Positions 28,199 through 35,580 of a stretch of 64,000 nt of DNA are shown here, in pieces (position 1 is the stretch's first letter; each line of letters opens with the position of its first letter). The stretch is taken from positions 2,287,001-2,351,000 of the forward strand of contig NZ_CP050137.1 of the NCBI RefSeq assembly GCF_013344685.1, given 5' to 3'. A model generated the notes under the pieces. That model had not been told where the DNA came from and made no database searches. It saw only the letters and a program-made list of their open reading frames with translations. Both the position numbers and the translations under genes were made by a program. The DNA comes from Sphingomonas sp. CL5.1. GTDB taxonomy: Bacteria > Pseudomonadota > Alphaproteobacteria > Sphingomonadales > Sphingomonadaceae.

Positions 28199-28263
28199 CG
28201 GCCTGTCGGCCGAAGCTCCTTTTTTCCCCTCTGGGCGAAGCTCACTTCATCCGGCTCACCGGA
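28199..28263 (-). other. Cluster of three short stem-loops in the leader of the gene at 27629
   Basis: Three hairpins follow each other: 28250-28263 (TCCGG/CCGGA around a 4-base loop), 28237-28248 (GAAG/CTTC around the same loop bases, CTCA on the plus strand), and 28199-28212 (CGGCC/GGCCG around TGTC). On the minus strand GAGCTTCG occurs twice, followed by CCC and GCC. The cluster lies between the DnaQ-like gene and the hypothetical gene. It may be a structured leader, attenuator or repeated intergenic element. A 37-aa ORF (28162-28275) runs through it but lacks a good ribosome site. Confidence 0.4.
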
Positions 28264-28335
28264 CATTCTTTTCATTTTGGCGACGCGCGCAGCGTTCGCC
28301 GATGCACGCGCCGCCGGGACGGCGCGCTCATTCGA

Positions 28336-29241
28336 CTAGCGGTGACGTTGTTGCCATGTGATGGCGCACGTCCGCGGCTCTGGTCCCCAAGGGACAACCT
28401 CCCGGCCAAGCCAGAGGCGTTCGGCTTCCAGATCGCCCGCCGACACCTCGGTCCACCAGACTTTGGCACGGGCATCCCAGCTATATCCCCGAGCCTTCAG
28501 AATGCCCCGCCGGTCGAATGGCGCGCCGGTCGCTTCTATGCGGATGGTTTCCTGGCTCGCCGTGTCCAGCAGCGCGCTCATGACCGTGCTGCCATTCGCC
28601 AGCCGGTGGCTCAGCAGATGGATAAGCGACACCGCATCGGCCATCGCCCGGTGAGCGTCGTTGTAGAACCCGATCTGCATAAGAAGATGTCCAAGCGCCC
28701 GCCCGTCGAGCCCGGCATGCTCCAGCCAGTCGATGTCCTTCGCGCTGCACGCCCAGGCGGCGTCAGCGGTCATCGGCAACAGATGCCGCAGGAACGCCGC
28801 ATCGAACGCGCAGTTATGCGCCACGAACACGTCCACCGGCGCCAGCGCCTCCTCAAGCACGTCGAGGTCGATTGCCTTGCCCGCGACATCGGCGTCGGTG
28901 AGGCCGGTCAGACGGCTGATCCGCTCCGGGATCGGCATGCCCGGATCGCACAGCGCTTCGCCCACGCGCACGATGCCGACGATCTCGCCTAGCGCGTCTA
29001 CCGCTAGCACGACATAGGCGATGTCGATGACCTGATCGTGATCCGGATCGATGCCGGTGGTCTCCGTATCGAGAACGCAGACCTGCCGGATGGGGCCGAC
29101 TGGGTCCTGCTCCAGCGGCAGATCCTTGAGCCGCGCCACCCGCCGCAGGATGCGGATGTCCCAGTCATTGGCTTGGGTAACCGTGTCGGCACGCGGTGGA
29201 CGCTTCGCTGCCCCGTCATCGGCAGCATCATGATATGTCAT
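28336..29241 (-). CDS. DnaQ-like 3'-5' exonuclease
   Basis: 301 aa from the ATG at 29241, preceded by AGGAG; a longer in-frame reading lacks a site. The exonuclease motifs are VLDTETTGID (D58, E60), HNCAFDAAFL (about residue 150) and HRAMADA (about residue 193), the DEDDh pattern of the DNA polymerase III epsilon family. A C-terminal extension (about residues 225-301) carries LKARGYSWDARAKVWW, a segment often seen after such domains in mobile-element proteins. It is probably a stand-alone exonuclease for DNA processing on the element; it is not the housekeeping dnaQ. Confidence 0.85.
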   Translation of the reverse strand: MTYHDAADDGAAKRPPRADTVTQANDWDIRILRRVARLKDLPLEQDPVGPIRQVCVLDTETTGIDPDHDQVIDIAYVVLAVDALGEIVGIVRVGEALCDPGMPIPERISRLTGLTDADVAGKAIDLDVLEEALAPVDVFVAHNCAFDAAFLRHLLPMTADAAWACSAKDIDWLEHAGLDGRALGHLLMQIGFYNDAHRAMADAVSLIHLLSHRLANGSTVMSALLDTASQETIRIEATGAPFDRRGILKARGYSWDARAKVWWTEVSAGDLEAERLWLGREVVPWGPEPRTCAITWQQRHR

Positions 29242-29410
29242 GGTCGTAACTCCTGTTGGATGTTCGACCGGAACCAGAAGAACCTTTTTCCGCTCTTTCA
29301 TTCCGATCACAGGAAGCCCGCTGCTGGGAGCTTTTCCACAGGGGCTGCATGCCGATGCCGACAAGCGCCATGCGCGCAATGATTTAACCCGCAGCTGCTA
29401 TCGCCAAGTC

Positions 29411-29737
29411 ATGACCGATGACGACATGGACCGGCTGGACGCCGAGCGCACATGGCTGGGGCCGACGCTGCAGCAGGCTTTCGACCTGCTGAAGGCGCTC
29501 CCCCGCATGCCGGACTGCGCCATCTGCCCGTCGGCGCAGTGGTATGTGCTCGAAGTGCCGCCAGACAAGACGCCGACCAATGCCCCGGCCGCAGAACCCG
29601 AGCAGCATCTGGAATGCTTCTGCACCGCGTTCCGCGCGGTCATGTTCAAGCCCGGTATGCGGGCTGTCACCGCCTGCGATGCGCGCATCGACGCGATCGC
29701 GGAAGCGGCGCCGACCACAGCAAGCCCGGCCCGATAG
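29411..29737 (+). CDS. Small cysteine-containing hypothetical protein beside the relaxase
   Basis: 108 aa from the ATG at 29411. Cysteine pairs CAICPSAQWYVL (about residues 36-40) and ECFC (about 69-72) suggest a metal-binding or redox site. The C-terminus (FKPGMRAVTACDARIDAIAEAA) is helical. I do not recognise the family. It lies tail-to-tail with the relaxase gene (5 bp) and may be a conjugation accessory; the ribosome site is weak. Confidence 0.5.
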   Translation: MTDDDMDRLDAERTWLGPTLQQAFDLLKALPRMPDCAICPSAQWYVLEVPPDKTPTNAPAAEPEQHLECFCTAFRAVMFKPGMRAVTACDARIDAIAEAAPTTASPAR

Positions 29738-29742
29738 GACCG

Positions 29743-32268
29743 CTACCGCTCAGGGCCGCCGTTCGTGATGCCCGGATGCCAGCGGCGCGACGGGGCTTCA
29801 GGCCTATCGCTCCGCTCGACGCCCGGCCGTGCAGGCTGCGCGCCTGGCGCATGCACAGCGGACGGGTCGGTCCGGTCGCGCAGAACATCCGCCATTGCTG
29901 CGGCCCTCAGATGCCGTGCGCGCTGCCAGGCGGAATCAACCGGGACGTCCGTCTGGGCTGGCTGTGGCTGCGGCACGGGCTGCGGCGTCTGCACGGTGGC
30001 CGTTGCGCCTGGCGGCGCGGCAGTCCCGTCTCTGGCCGCGACATCTGCCGCATAGTCACGCTGCGCGCGCGCCAGCATGGCCCGTCGCAGATCCGGATCG
30101 CGGCCGCCGACTGCATCCAGCGTGGCGCGATCGGCGTCACCCAGGCCGGACCAGTCCATCACGATCTTCCGGTCGATGATGCGATAGGGGCGCTTGTCCG
30201 TCTGCATCACCAGCTGGCACGCGTCCGCGATCAGGGCGCGCCGCGCTTGCGCCGCAGTCTTGTCGCGCGCCAGGGCCTCGGCACGTTCGCGGGCGGTCTT
30301 CGCTTCCGCCCGGTCGCGTTCGAACCGTTCCTTGAGTAGCGCGGTGCGCGCGTCAGCGTCGAGCGACCGGAACAGCGCCACTGCATCCGCATCGAACGTT
30401 GTCAGGTCGAGCACCACCCGCGTGCCGTCGATCTGATAGGGCGGCTTTTCGGCGGTGAGAAACAGAGCCCGCGCTGCAACCTCAGCGTTGTCGCGGACGG
30501 CCTGCTGGTGAGCTGTGATGCGCTGTGCCCATGCGGCGGTGTCGGCGCGCAAGCGATCCGCCCGCTCCCGCTGATCGCTCAACCGCTGCATGGTCGCGAG
30601 CAACGGCGGCAAGGCGACAGCTTTTGCCGTCGCCGGAATGGAAGGCGGGCTGAACGCGGTGATCCGCGCCTGCAGCCGCATGGCCTGACGGGCAAGCATG
30701 CGCGATGGCGTCGGATGAGGGGGCTTGCGTGCAACGCGGAGCCTGCCGGCGATTGTCGCCGCGTGACCGCCGATGACATGTGTCGCGGCCAGGGCCGCGT
30801 CGACACCGCGACGCGGCGTGTAACCCGCGATCCGGGTGCGCAGAGCGGTGGCCACCTGCCGCACCAGAATGGCCGGCATCACGGTCACGCGACCGCGACG
30901 CGCGACTGCATCGATCCTCGCGGCAAGATCAGCCGCGCCCCGCCGCAGCGCGATGACGGCGAGGATCGCGGCATTGCGGTCCTGCACGATCGTTCGCCGG
31001 GGTGCACGCAGAACGCGCCGCGCCACCGCGTGAATACTGTCCGCTTTCACCAACTGCGCGCCAATCTCGCGCCGACGCCTGGCCAGCGTCACCGCCTGTT
31101 CCAGCAGCGCCTCCTCCCGTTCGGCGAGCACCAGTCCGTGCTCCGCCTGCCGGCAGTCCTCGGCCGCTTCGTTGCCTTCCACGACCTGCGCGTTGCGCAG
31201 GACCGCGTTGACGGTCTCGCCGCGATCATGCGCGGCCATCGCGGCGGGGCCGACATGCTCCTGGCGCACCGCGTTCAGGCCACGCTGCGCATAGGTCTGA
31301 TGGGTGAACCGCACCGTCAGGTTCGCCGCCTGCGCCGCGCGGTTCATATGTGCGGCGGCCAGCGCGCGCACCAGCCGCAGACCGGCGGGATCGGTGAGCC
31401 CATTGACCTTCTCTTCGCTGACCGCCCAGCGATGATCGCCGGTCCGCTCGCACGGCCGCGTCGAGAAGCAGATATGGGCATGATAGTTGCGCTGGTCGCT
31501 CTTTGCGTCCGGTTCGTGGATGGCGGCGGCATAAGGTAGCCCCAGTCGACCGAAGGTCCGTTCACAGAATGCTTCGACCATTTCGCGCCGCTGATCCGGC
31601 GTCAGGTCATGCGGCAGGTTCCAGACCAGACGATACTGGACCTTGGCGTTGGCGCGGTAGCCTTCCTCGATGGTCTCGAGCATGCGCCAGCCGGCTATGA
31701 TCTCTTCGACGCTCTCGCCCATATTGCTGATCGGTGCGCCCAGCTGGAGATCCGCCGCCTCCAGCGCCTCGTCGCGATAGATATAGTCGATATGGGCCGC
31801 GGGCAGACCGGGTCGCCAGTTCTTCGAGCGGAACCCCACATAGCCGATCTTCAGATACAGCGCGACGCGGCCGCGTCCATCGACCAACGGCGCCTTGTAG
31901 GCGCGCAGCGCCCTGCGGGATGTCGTGGTGGAAAGGACTGCGCGGGTCGGCGTGGTCTTGCGGAGCGTTGGCTTTGTCTCCGGCATGTGCACATGAAACA
32001 ATCGGCCCCAGCCCGGTGCGATACTATGATTCGCCTCCTCTTGCACCCGCTCGCGTTCGGCGCGGGCATATGCGCGTGCATCGGCCGCCTGCTTCATCCG
32101 CCGCAACGTAGCGACCCGCGCCCAGGCGCCCGCCATTGTGCGGTCGGCCGCCATCAGCCGCCGCATCGTCCGGTTAGGCGTCATCAGGATCGTGAACACG
32201 CGCGCATCGGCTGCGCTGAGTATCCCGTCCTCGCTTTCGAGCATCATTGCCATGACTGCATTCCGCAT
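29743..32268 (-). CDS. MobA/MobL (MOBQ-type) relaxase
   Basis: 841 aa from the ATG at 32268; the start is uncertain because no clear ribosome site precedes it and in-frame ATGs follow at 32253 and 32244. The metal-binding relaxase motif III is visible as NYHAHICFSTRP (about residue 265), with IHEPDAKSDQ just ahead. A long Ala/Arg-rich helical C-terminal half (about residues 380-780) and a Pro/Gln-rich tail follow. Such proteins nick DNA at oriT and lead the strand into a recipient. With no secretion genes on the island it should work with a helper system. An inverted-repeat-rich region lies just beyond its 5' end. Confidence 0.85.
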   Translation of the reverse strand: MRNAVMAMMLESEDGILSAADARVFTILMTPNRTMRRLMAADRTMAGAWARVATLRRMKQAADARAYARAERERVQEEANHSIAPGWGRLFHVHMPETKPTLRKTTPTRAVLSTTTSRRALRAYKAPLVDGRGRVALYLKIGYVGFRSKNWRPGLPAAHIDYIYRDEALEAADLQLGAPISNMGESVEEIIAGWRMLETIEEGYRANAKVQYRLVWNLPHDLTPDQRREMVEAFCERTFGRLGLPYAAAIHEPDAKSDQRNYHAHICFSTRPCERTGDHRWAVSEEKVNGLTDPAGLRLVRALAAAHMNRAAQAANLTVRFTHQTYAQRGLNAVRQEHVGPAAMAAHDRGETVNAVLRNAQVVEGNEAAEDCRQAEHGLVLAEREEALLEQAVTLARRRREIGAQLVKADSIHAVARRVLRAPRRTIVQDRNAAILAVIALRRGAADLAARIDAVARRGRVTVMPAILVRQVATALRTRIAGYTPRRGVDAALAATHVIGGHAATIAGRLRVARKPPHPTPSRMLARQAMRLQARITAFSPPSIPATAKAVALPPLLATMQRLSDQRERADRLRADTAAWAQRITAHQQAVRDNAEVAARALFLTAEKPPYQIDGTRVVLDLTTFDADAVALFRSLDADARTALLKERFERDRAEAKTARERAEALARDKTAAQARRALIADACQLVMQTDKRPYRIIDRKIVMDWSGLGDADRATLDAVGGRDPDLRRAMLARAQRDYAADVAARDGTAAPPGATATVQTPQPVPQPQPAQTDVPVDSAWQRARHLRAAAMADVLRDRTDPSAVHAPGAQPARPGVERSDRPEAPSRRWHPGITNGGPER

Positions 32269-32274
32269 AAACAA

Positions 32275-32343
32275 GGGGGGTGGGACGAAAGCGCCTCGCG
32301 CCTGTTGACCCCGGTCAACGTTTCTTTCGCATTCCCACCCCCC
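32275..32343. repeat. Nested inverted repeat next to the relaxase start (oriT candidate)
   Basis: The left arm, GGGGGGTGGGACGAAAG (32275-32291), pairs with the right arm, CTTTCG plus TCCCACCCCCC (32324-32343), with a 3-base bulge. Centred inside is TTGACC-CC-GGTCAA (32305-32318), a perfect 6-bp palindrome. In the relaxase mRNA it would form a large hairpin a few bases before the start codon, so it could also control relaxase translation. Confidence 0.5.
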
Positions 32344-32396
32344 AAGTCTTCCTTTCCTGCCTGAAACGCTTGTGCCCATTTCGCTGATTATCGGCA

Positions 32397-32516
32397 GCGG
32401 GGACTACTCCTGATACCCGCTCTTGCTCAGCCATCGTCCGGCACACGCTCTGTCGGTATCTGGTCATTTGCGACCCTCGCAATCTGCTCGCCCGCTTAAA
32501 CGCGAGTAGTCCCCGC
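32397..32516. repeat. Long-spaced inverted repeat GCGGGGACTACTC
   Basis: GCGGGGACTACTC at 32397-32409 is the exact reverse complement of GAGTAGTCCCCGC at 32504-32516. The second copy, extended to CGCGAGTAGTCCCC (32501-32514), recurs as an exact 14-bp direct repeat at 35330-35343. The element therefore appears three times, twice in the relaxase upstream region and once after the three-gene cassette. Confidence 0.6.
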
Positions 32517-32548
32517 AGACCCTGCTGATGGAAACGGCGACCCTCGCC
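32468..32548. promoter_or_regulatory. Paired GCGA-CCC-TCGC operator-like motifs before the cassette
   Basis: TTGCGACCCTCGCAA (32468-32482) and GGCGACCCTCGCC (32536-32548) are palindromes sharing the core GCGACCCTCGC. The centres are 67 bp apart, and the second lies 30 bp before the ATG at 32578. This suggests a repressor or iteron-type binding pair for the plus-strand cassette. The binding protein is unknown. Confidence 0.45.
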
Positions 32549-32577
32549 ATGTTCAATGACGAACGTGGAGAATATTC

Positions 32578-33285
32578 ATGGATTACAATGCCGACGAACA
32601 GCGCCGCCGCCGCGAATATGACGCTGCGCTGGGCCATAAGAGGAGGCTCGAGGCGAAGATGGCCGAGTTGGATCGCAAGGCTCGTGCCGCCAAGGCGCGC
32701 CTGCTTGCGACCACGAAGAGCGAGCAGTGGCACAGGATGACCCTCGGCTGGCTCGACCGTGATGCCGGGTACACGGGCGAGATGGCTTCTGCCCGCGTGT
32801 GGTTGAGGAGCGTCCCGGTGGCGACCTATACGAGTATCCTGGCTGCTTACGTCGAGATCGCACCTAACGCCACCAACATCCAGATCGAAGTGATGGCGGT
32901 TCGTGATCACCTCGACGACTGGACGCAGAAGGGCGATGCGCTGCTCCTCGCGCGGGCCCGGCGCGATTATGATGCGGAGTGCGTGAGCTTCGCACAGTGG
33001 GAACGCGACAATCCCGACAAGGGCGGTTGGCGCTCGCAGAAGTCGACCCGCGCGCAGTGGATGCTCATCGGCCGCACGGCGACCGCACTGGGGATCGAAG
33101 CGCCGATGCGCCTGAACCGTGGCGACGCGCACGAATGGCTCAAAGCGCACGGCGGCAACGTCAGGCTGGGCGGCACGGCCAACAACACGGACGATAGTCA
33201 GATTCCTGATGCTGGCGGCGCGGGCAATCACGATATGCTGCCGTGCCGTGAGAGTCAGGCAGACGATGCGGGAGACGCGGAATGA
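32578..33285 (+). CDS. Hypothetical island protein, first gene of a three-gene cassette
   Basis: 235 aa from an ATG with a GGAG site. The N-terminal ~45 residues are highly charged and helical (EQRRRREYDAALGHKRRLEAK). The middle contains LGWLDRDAGYTGEMASARVWL and an aromatic segment, FAQWERDNPDKGGWRSQKSTRAQWM. The C-terminus is acidic and probably disordered. No family recognised. The stop overlaps the next ATG (ATGA). Confidence 0.6.
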   Translation: MDYNADEQRRRREYDAALGHKRRLEAKMAELDRKARAAKARLLATTKSEQWHRMTLGWLDRDAGYTGEMASARVWLRSVPVATYTSILAAYVEIAPNATNIQIEVMAVRDHLDDWTQKGDALLLARARRDYDAECVSFAQWERDNPDKGGWRSQKSTRAQWMLIGRTATALGIEAPMRLNRGDAHEWLKAHGGNVRLGGTANNTDDSQIPDAGGAGNHDMLPCRESQADDAGDAE

Positions 33286-33605
33286 CCTCGGTCCTCGACA
33301 TGCCGCGCACAGTGACGATCGGCAGCCGCACGGAGACTTTCAGGAACTATGACCATCTTGCGGAGCGGGCCGAACTCCTCATCGGATCCATCCAGAGGAT
33401 CGAGACAGGCATGGCACCCGACGGCTCGAATGTGAACTGGAACGCGCTGGCTGATGCAGCCGAGGCGCTCGAGGACATTCTGGCGGTGCAAACGGAGTGG
33501 CTTCGCGAACATGACGACGCCATCGCGCTGGAAATTGAGAGTATTCGGCGGAACATACGAAACCTCAACACCTCCGGCACCAATGATGCGGCAGGAGATT
33601 CGTGA
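33282..33605 (+). CDS. Hypothetical island protein, second gene of the cassette
   Basis: 107 aa and mostly helical: ERAELLIGSIQRIETGM, WNALADAAEALEDILAVQ, and EIESIRRNIRNLN. No family recognised. It is coupled by ATGA to the gene before it and ends directly against the TTG start of the gene after it. A small helical partner of the 566-aa protein is a reasonable guess. Confidence 0.6.
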   Translation: MTSVLDMPRTVTIGSRTETFRNYDHLAERAELLIGSIQRIETGMAPDGSNVNWNALADAAEALEDILAVQTEWLREHDDAIALEIESIRRNIRNLNTSGTNDAAGDS

Positions 33606-35306
33606 TTGGGCATTTTTAGGGAAATCGCCATCGCGCTGGGCGCGGCCGGGATCGATCCGATGATCGGTCCCGGCTTGTCGCTGTGCCGCGGTTGGGATTA
33701 CTGGACGCCTAAGCAATCCGCAACGGATGGCAAGGGGATCGCCCGCACAGCGCATTCCATCATTCTGGGCCAGACACATCTTCCAAAGGGTGGGCTTTAC
33801 GTGCTCGCCCCGACGATGAGTGTGCCACAGCTGATCGGCGGCATATGGCGTCAGTGCCTGATACGCCCCAATGATCCTGATGCCGATAGCAGGATGGATG
33901 CATTCGCTGTCAGCATTGAGCTGGACCACAGCCTGCGCTCTCAGAATCTCGTGGCCATCATCGGCCACTCACCGCGCGACCTCGGTCTCTATTATGACCA
34001 TCTACGCGCAACCGATCCGACCTTGTTTACGCTCGTCCTGGCAAAGGCGTTCAAGGCGGCGCTCCAACACCGGGCGAGTGCACTTCATGATCCATGGCCG
34101 GATGGCGTTGCGCGGCGGTGGAAGGGTATGGAAGGCGACTATCTTCCGCCCTTTCTGGTGGCCGTACTCTATGCCGAACTTGGCCGCCTCGCCATGAACC
34201 AGGCAGGACTCATAGAAATGTCGGTGGATGGCGAGAGCCTCACGAATAAACAGTTCCTGGATCGTGTTCCCCTGGCGGGGACGCCACATGCCCCTGCCGC
34301 CATTCGCCGCGCGCTCCAGTTTGCCCCCTTCCAGTCGGTGGCGCTCGGCGCTCCCTATCTCGCGCTCATGGATGACAAGGGCAACATCGATCCCGCAACG
34401 GCCGCGACATGGTCGCGGACGGCAGGCGCTACAATCGCGCTTCTGCACGGCCTCCACGGCGATATCGACATCACGCCGTCGGATGCCACGGGAGGGAACT
34501 CTCTCGCCAGTGCTTATGCCGCCAATCCGGCCTTCTGGAAAATCGAGCGCAATGGAAAGGGCGTATCGCATCAGTCGCTCGATGCAGTGGGATTCTGGGG
34601 TTTGGGCTGGCGCCGCAATGCGGCTGTCCGACTATTGGAAATCGCGACGACCGCGCGTGAATGGAACAGACAATATCGTTCCCTAGGACCAGACCTTTCC
34701 TGCCTGCCCCGCCACCAGCTCGCGAAAAGCATGGCGATTATCGGCTATGCCTGGGTTGCCGAGCAGGATGCTGCGATGGCTCTGCGCATGATCGGCAGCG
34801 TGCTGAGCCGCGAGGAGAAGGCAACTATCGGCTTCGACAGGTGGATCCCGGCCGCCGCCGATCCGCTCGCGATAGACGATTATCTTGGAGCGAAGTCTGG
34901 CGACGACATGCTTGCCCGGGCGGAGAAGATTCTGCCGCAACTTCCGAGGCCGGGCGCCTTTGGCTATACCGCACGATCTCAGGCCCATTTGTGGCTAAAC
35001 GATAAGGGCGACGACATCGCCCACTACCGCAAGCTTCAAGACGACGCACTGGCCGCGCATGCCGTTGCTGCTGATGGGGCATTACCTTCAGCCCTTCAGG
35101 ATACATCGCGCGTCCCGGCCAACCTTCTACCGCTCCTGGCAGCTCAACATGGCATCGATCCCGGGCACGGAAAGATAGGTCATAATCGCTCCCCAGCGCC
35201 CGAGATGACCGACGATCCGAAAGCGGCGCGAGGAGCACAGTTTATGGGGCAGAGAATATCGCCCCTGTCCACAGATTCGATGATCGCCAAAAATCATTGG
35301 CGCTGA
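33606..35306 (+). CDS. Hypothetical 566-aa island protein, third gene of the cassette
   Basis: 566 aa from a TTG at 33606, which immediately follows the previous stop and has AGGAG seven bases upstream. It has no signal peptide or membrane segment. Stretches such as GLSLCRGWDYWTP, NGKGVSHQSLDAVGFWGLGW and GFDRWIPAAADPLAIDDYL are distinctive but do not match a family I know. The composition is mixed alpha/beta for the first 400 residues; the last 100 look disordered. Strand and coupling place it with the two preceding genes. A replication, maintenance or defence role is equally possible. Confidence 0.6.
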   Translation: MGIFREIAIALGAAGIDPMIGPGLSLCRGWDYWTPKQSATDGKGIARTAHSIILGQTHLPKGGLYVLAPTMSVPQLIGGIWRQCLIRPNDPDADSRMDAFAVSIELDHSLRSQNLVAIIGHSPRDLGLYYDHLRATDPTLFTLVLAKAFKAALQHRASALHDPWPDGVARRWKGMEGDYLPPFLVAVLYAELGRLAMNQAGLIEMSVDGESLTNKQFLDRVPLAGTPHAPAAIRRALQFAPFQSVALGAPYLALMDDKGNIDPATAATWSRTAGATIALLHGLHGDIDITPSDATGGNSLASAYAANPAFWKIERNGKGVSHQSLDAVGFWGLGWRRNAAVRLLEIATTAREWNRQYRSLGPDLSCLPRHQLAKSMAIIGYAWVAEQDAAMALRMIGSVLSREEKATIGFDRWIPAAADPLAIDDYLGAKSGDDMLARAEKILPQLPRPGAFGYTARSQAHLWLNDKGDDIAHYRKLQDDALAAHAVAADGALPSALQDTSRVPANLLPLLAAQHGIDPGHGKIGHNRSPAPEMTDDPKAARGAQFMGQRISPLSTDSMIAKNHWR

Positions 35307-35329
35307 TTGAAAAATCACCAGCCATGAAT

Positions 35330-35343
35330 CGCGAGTAGTCCCC
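35330..35343. repeat. 14-bp direct repeat copy after the three-gene cassette
   Basis: CGCGAGTAGTCCCC is identical to 32501-32514. The two copies flank the cassette 32578-35306 in the same orientation. This could be a footprint of cassette insertion or a shared regulatory site. Confidence 0.5.
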
Positions 35344-35379
35344 TCCGCTATGAGGCGGTGATCCTGCCAGGTCTGCCGC

Positions 35380-35580
35380 ATGACACGCGGCAGGCCATCA
35401 TCCAGAAAGCGCAAGGTGCACTCCGCACCAGCGGTGGACGCCGTCGCGACTACCGTAGGGCTTGTCACCACCATGCTCGGCGATTCATTGTCGACGCTGG
35501 ACGCCGAGGCGACGTTGATCGATCGTCTCTTCGGCGCGGAAATTGCATCCCTCTTTGGAGACCGTGGCGATGGCAAATGA
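35380..35580 (+). CDS. Small ORF overlapping the recombinase start (uncertain)
   Basis: 66 aa (MTRGRPSSRKRKVHSAP...), basic at the N-terminus, then helical (LVTTMLGDSLSTLDAEATLIDRLFG). The stop overlaps the recombinase ATG by 11 bases, which is typical for a coupled upstream gene. No family recognised and the ribosome site is weak, so it may not be expressed. Otherwise the 260 bp between 35307 and 35569 hold only the 14-bp repeat. Confidence 0.35.
   Translation: MTRGRPSSRKRKVHSAPAVDAVATTVGLVTTMLGDSLSTLDAEATLIDRLFGAEIASLFGDRGDGK

Larger units (their letters stand above)
32269..32577. promoter_or_regulatory. Intergenic region between relaxase and three-gene cassette; candidate oriT and divergent promoters
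   Basis: This stretch of 309 bp has no gene. It is packed with inverted repeats: a nested palindrome (32275-32343), a 13-bp inverted pair (32397-32409 with 32504-32516) and two operator-like elements (32468-32482, 32536-32548). Its place beside the relaxase 5' end is where oriT is commonly found. Promoters for both flanking units must also lie here. Confidence 0.5.

Noticed and set aside
28162..28275. 37-aa ORF upstream of the hypothetical gene at 27629
   Set aside because: No ribosome site, and the sequence is explained by stem-loops; mentioned only as a possible leader peptide.
30508..31539. 343-aa plus-strand frame inside the relaxase
   Set aside because: It has no ribosome site or recognisable domain and lies opposite the conserved relaxase motifs.
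32275..32548. CRISPR-like repeats
   Set aside because: The repeats are few, palindromic and irregularly spaced, without similar-length spacers; no cas genes other than a Cas4-like domain 7 kb away.
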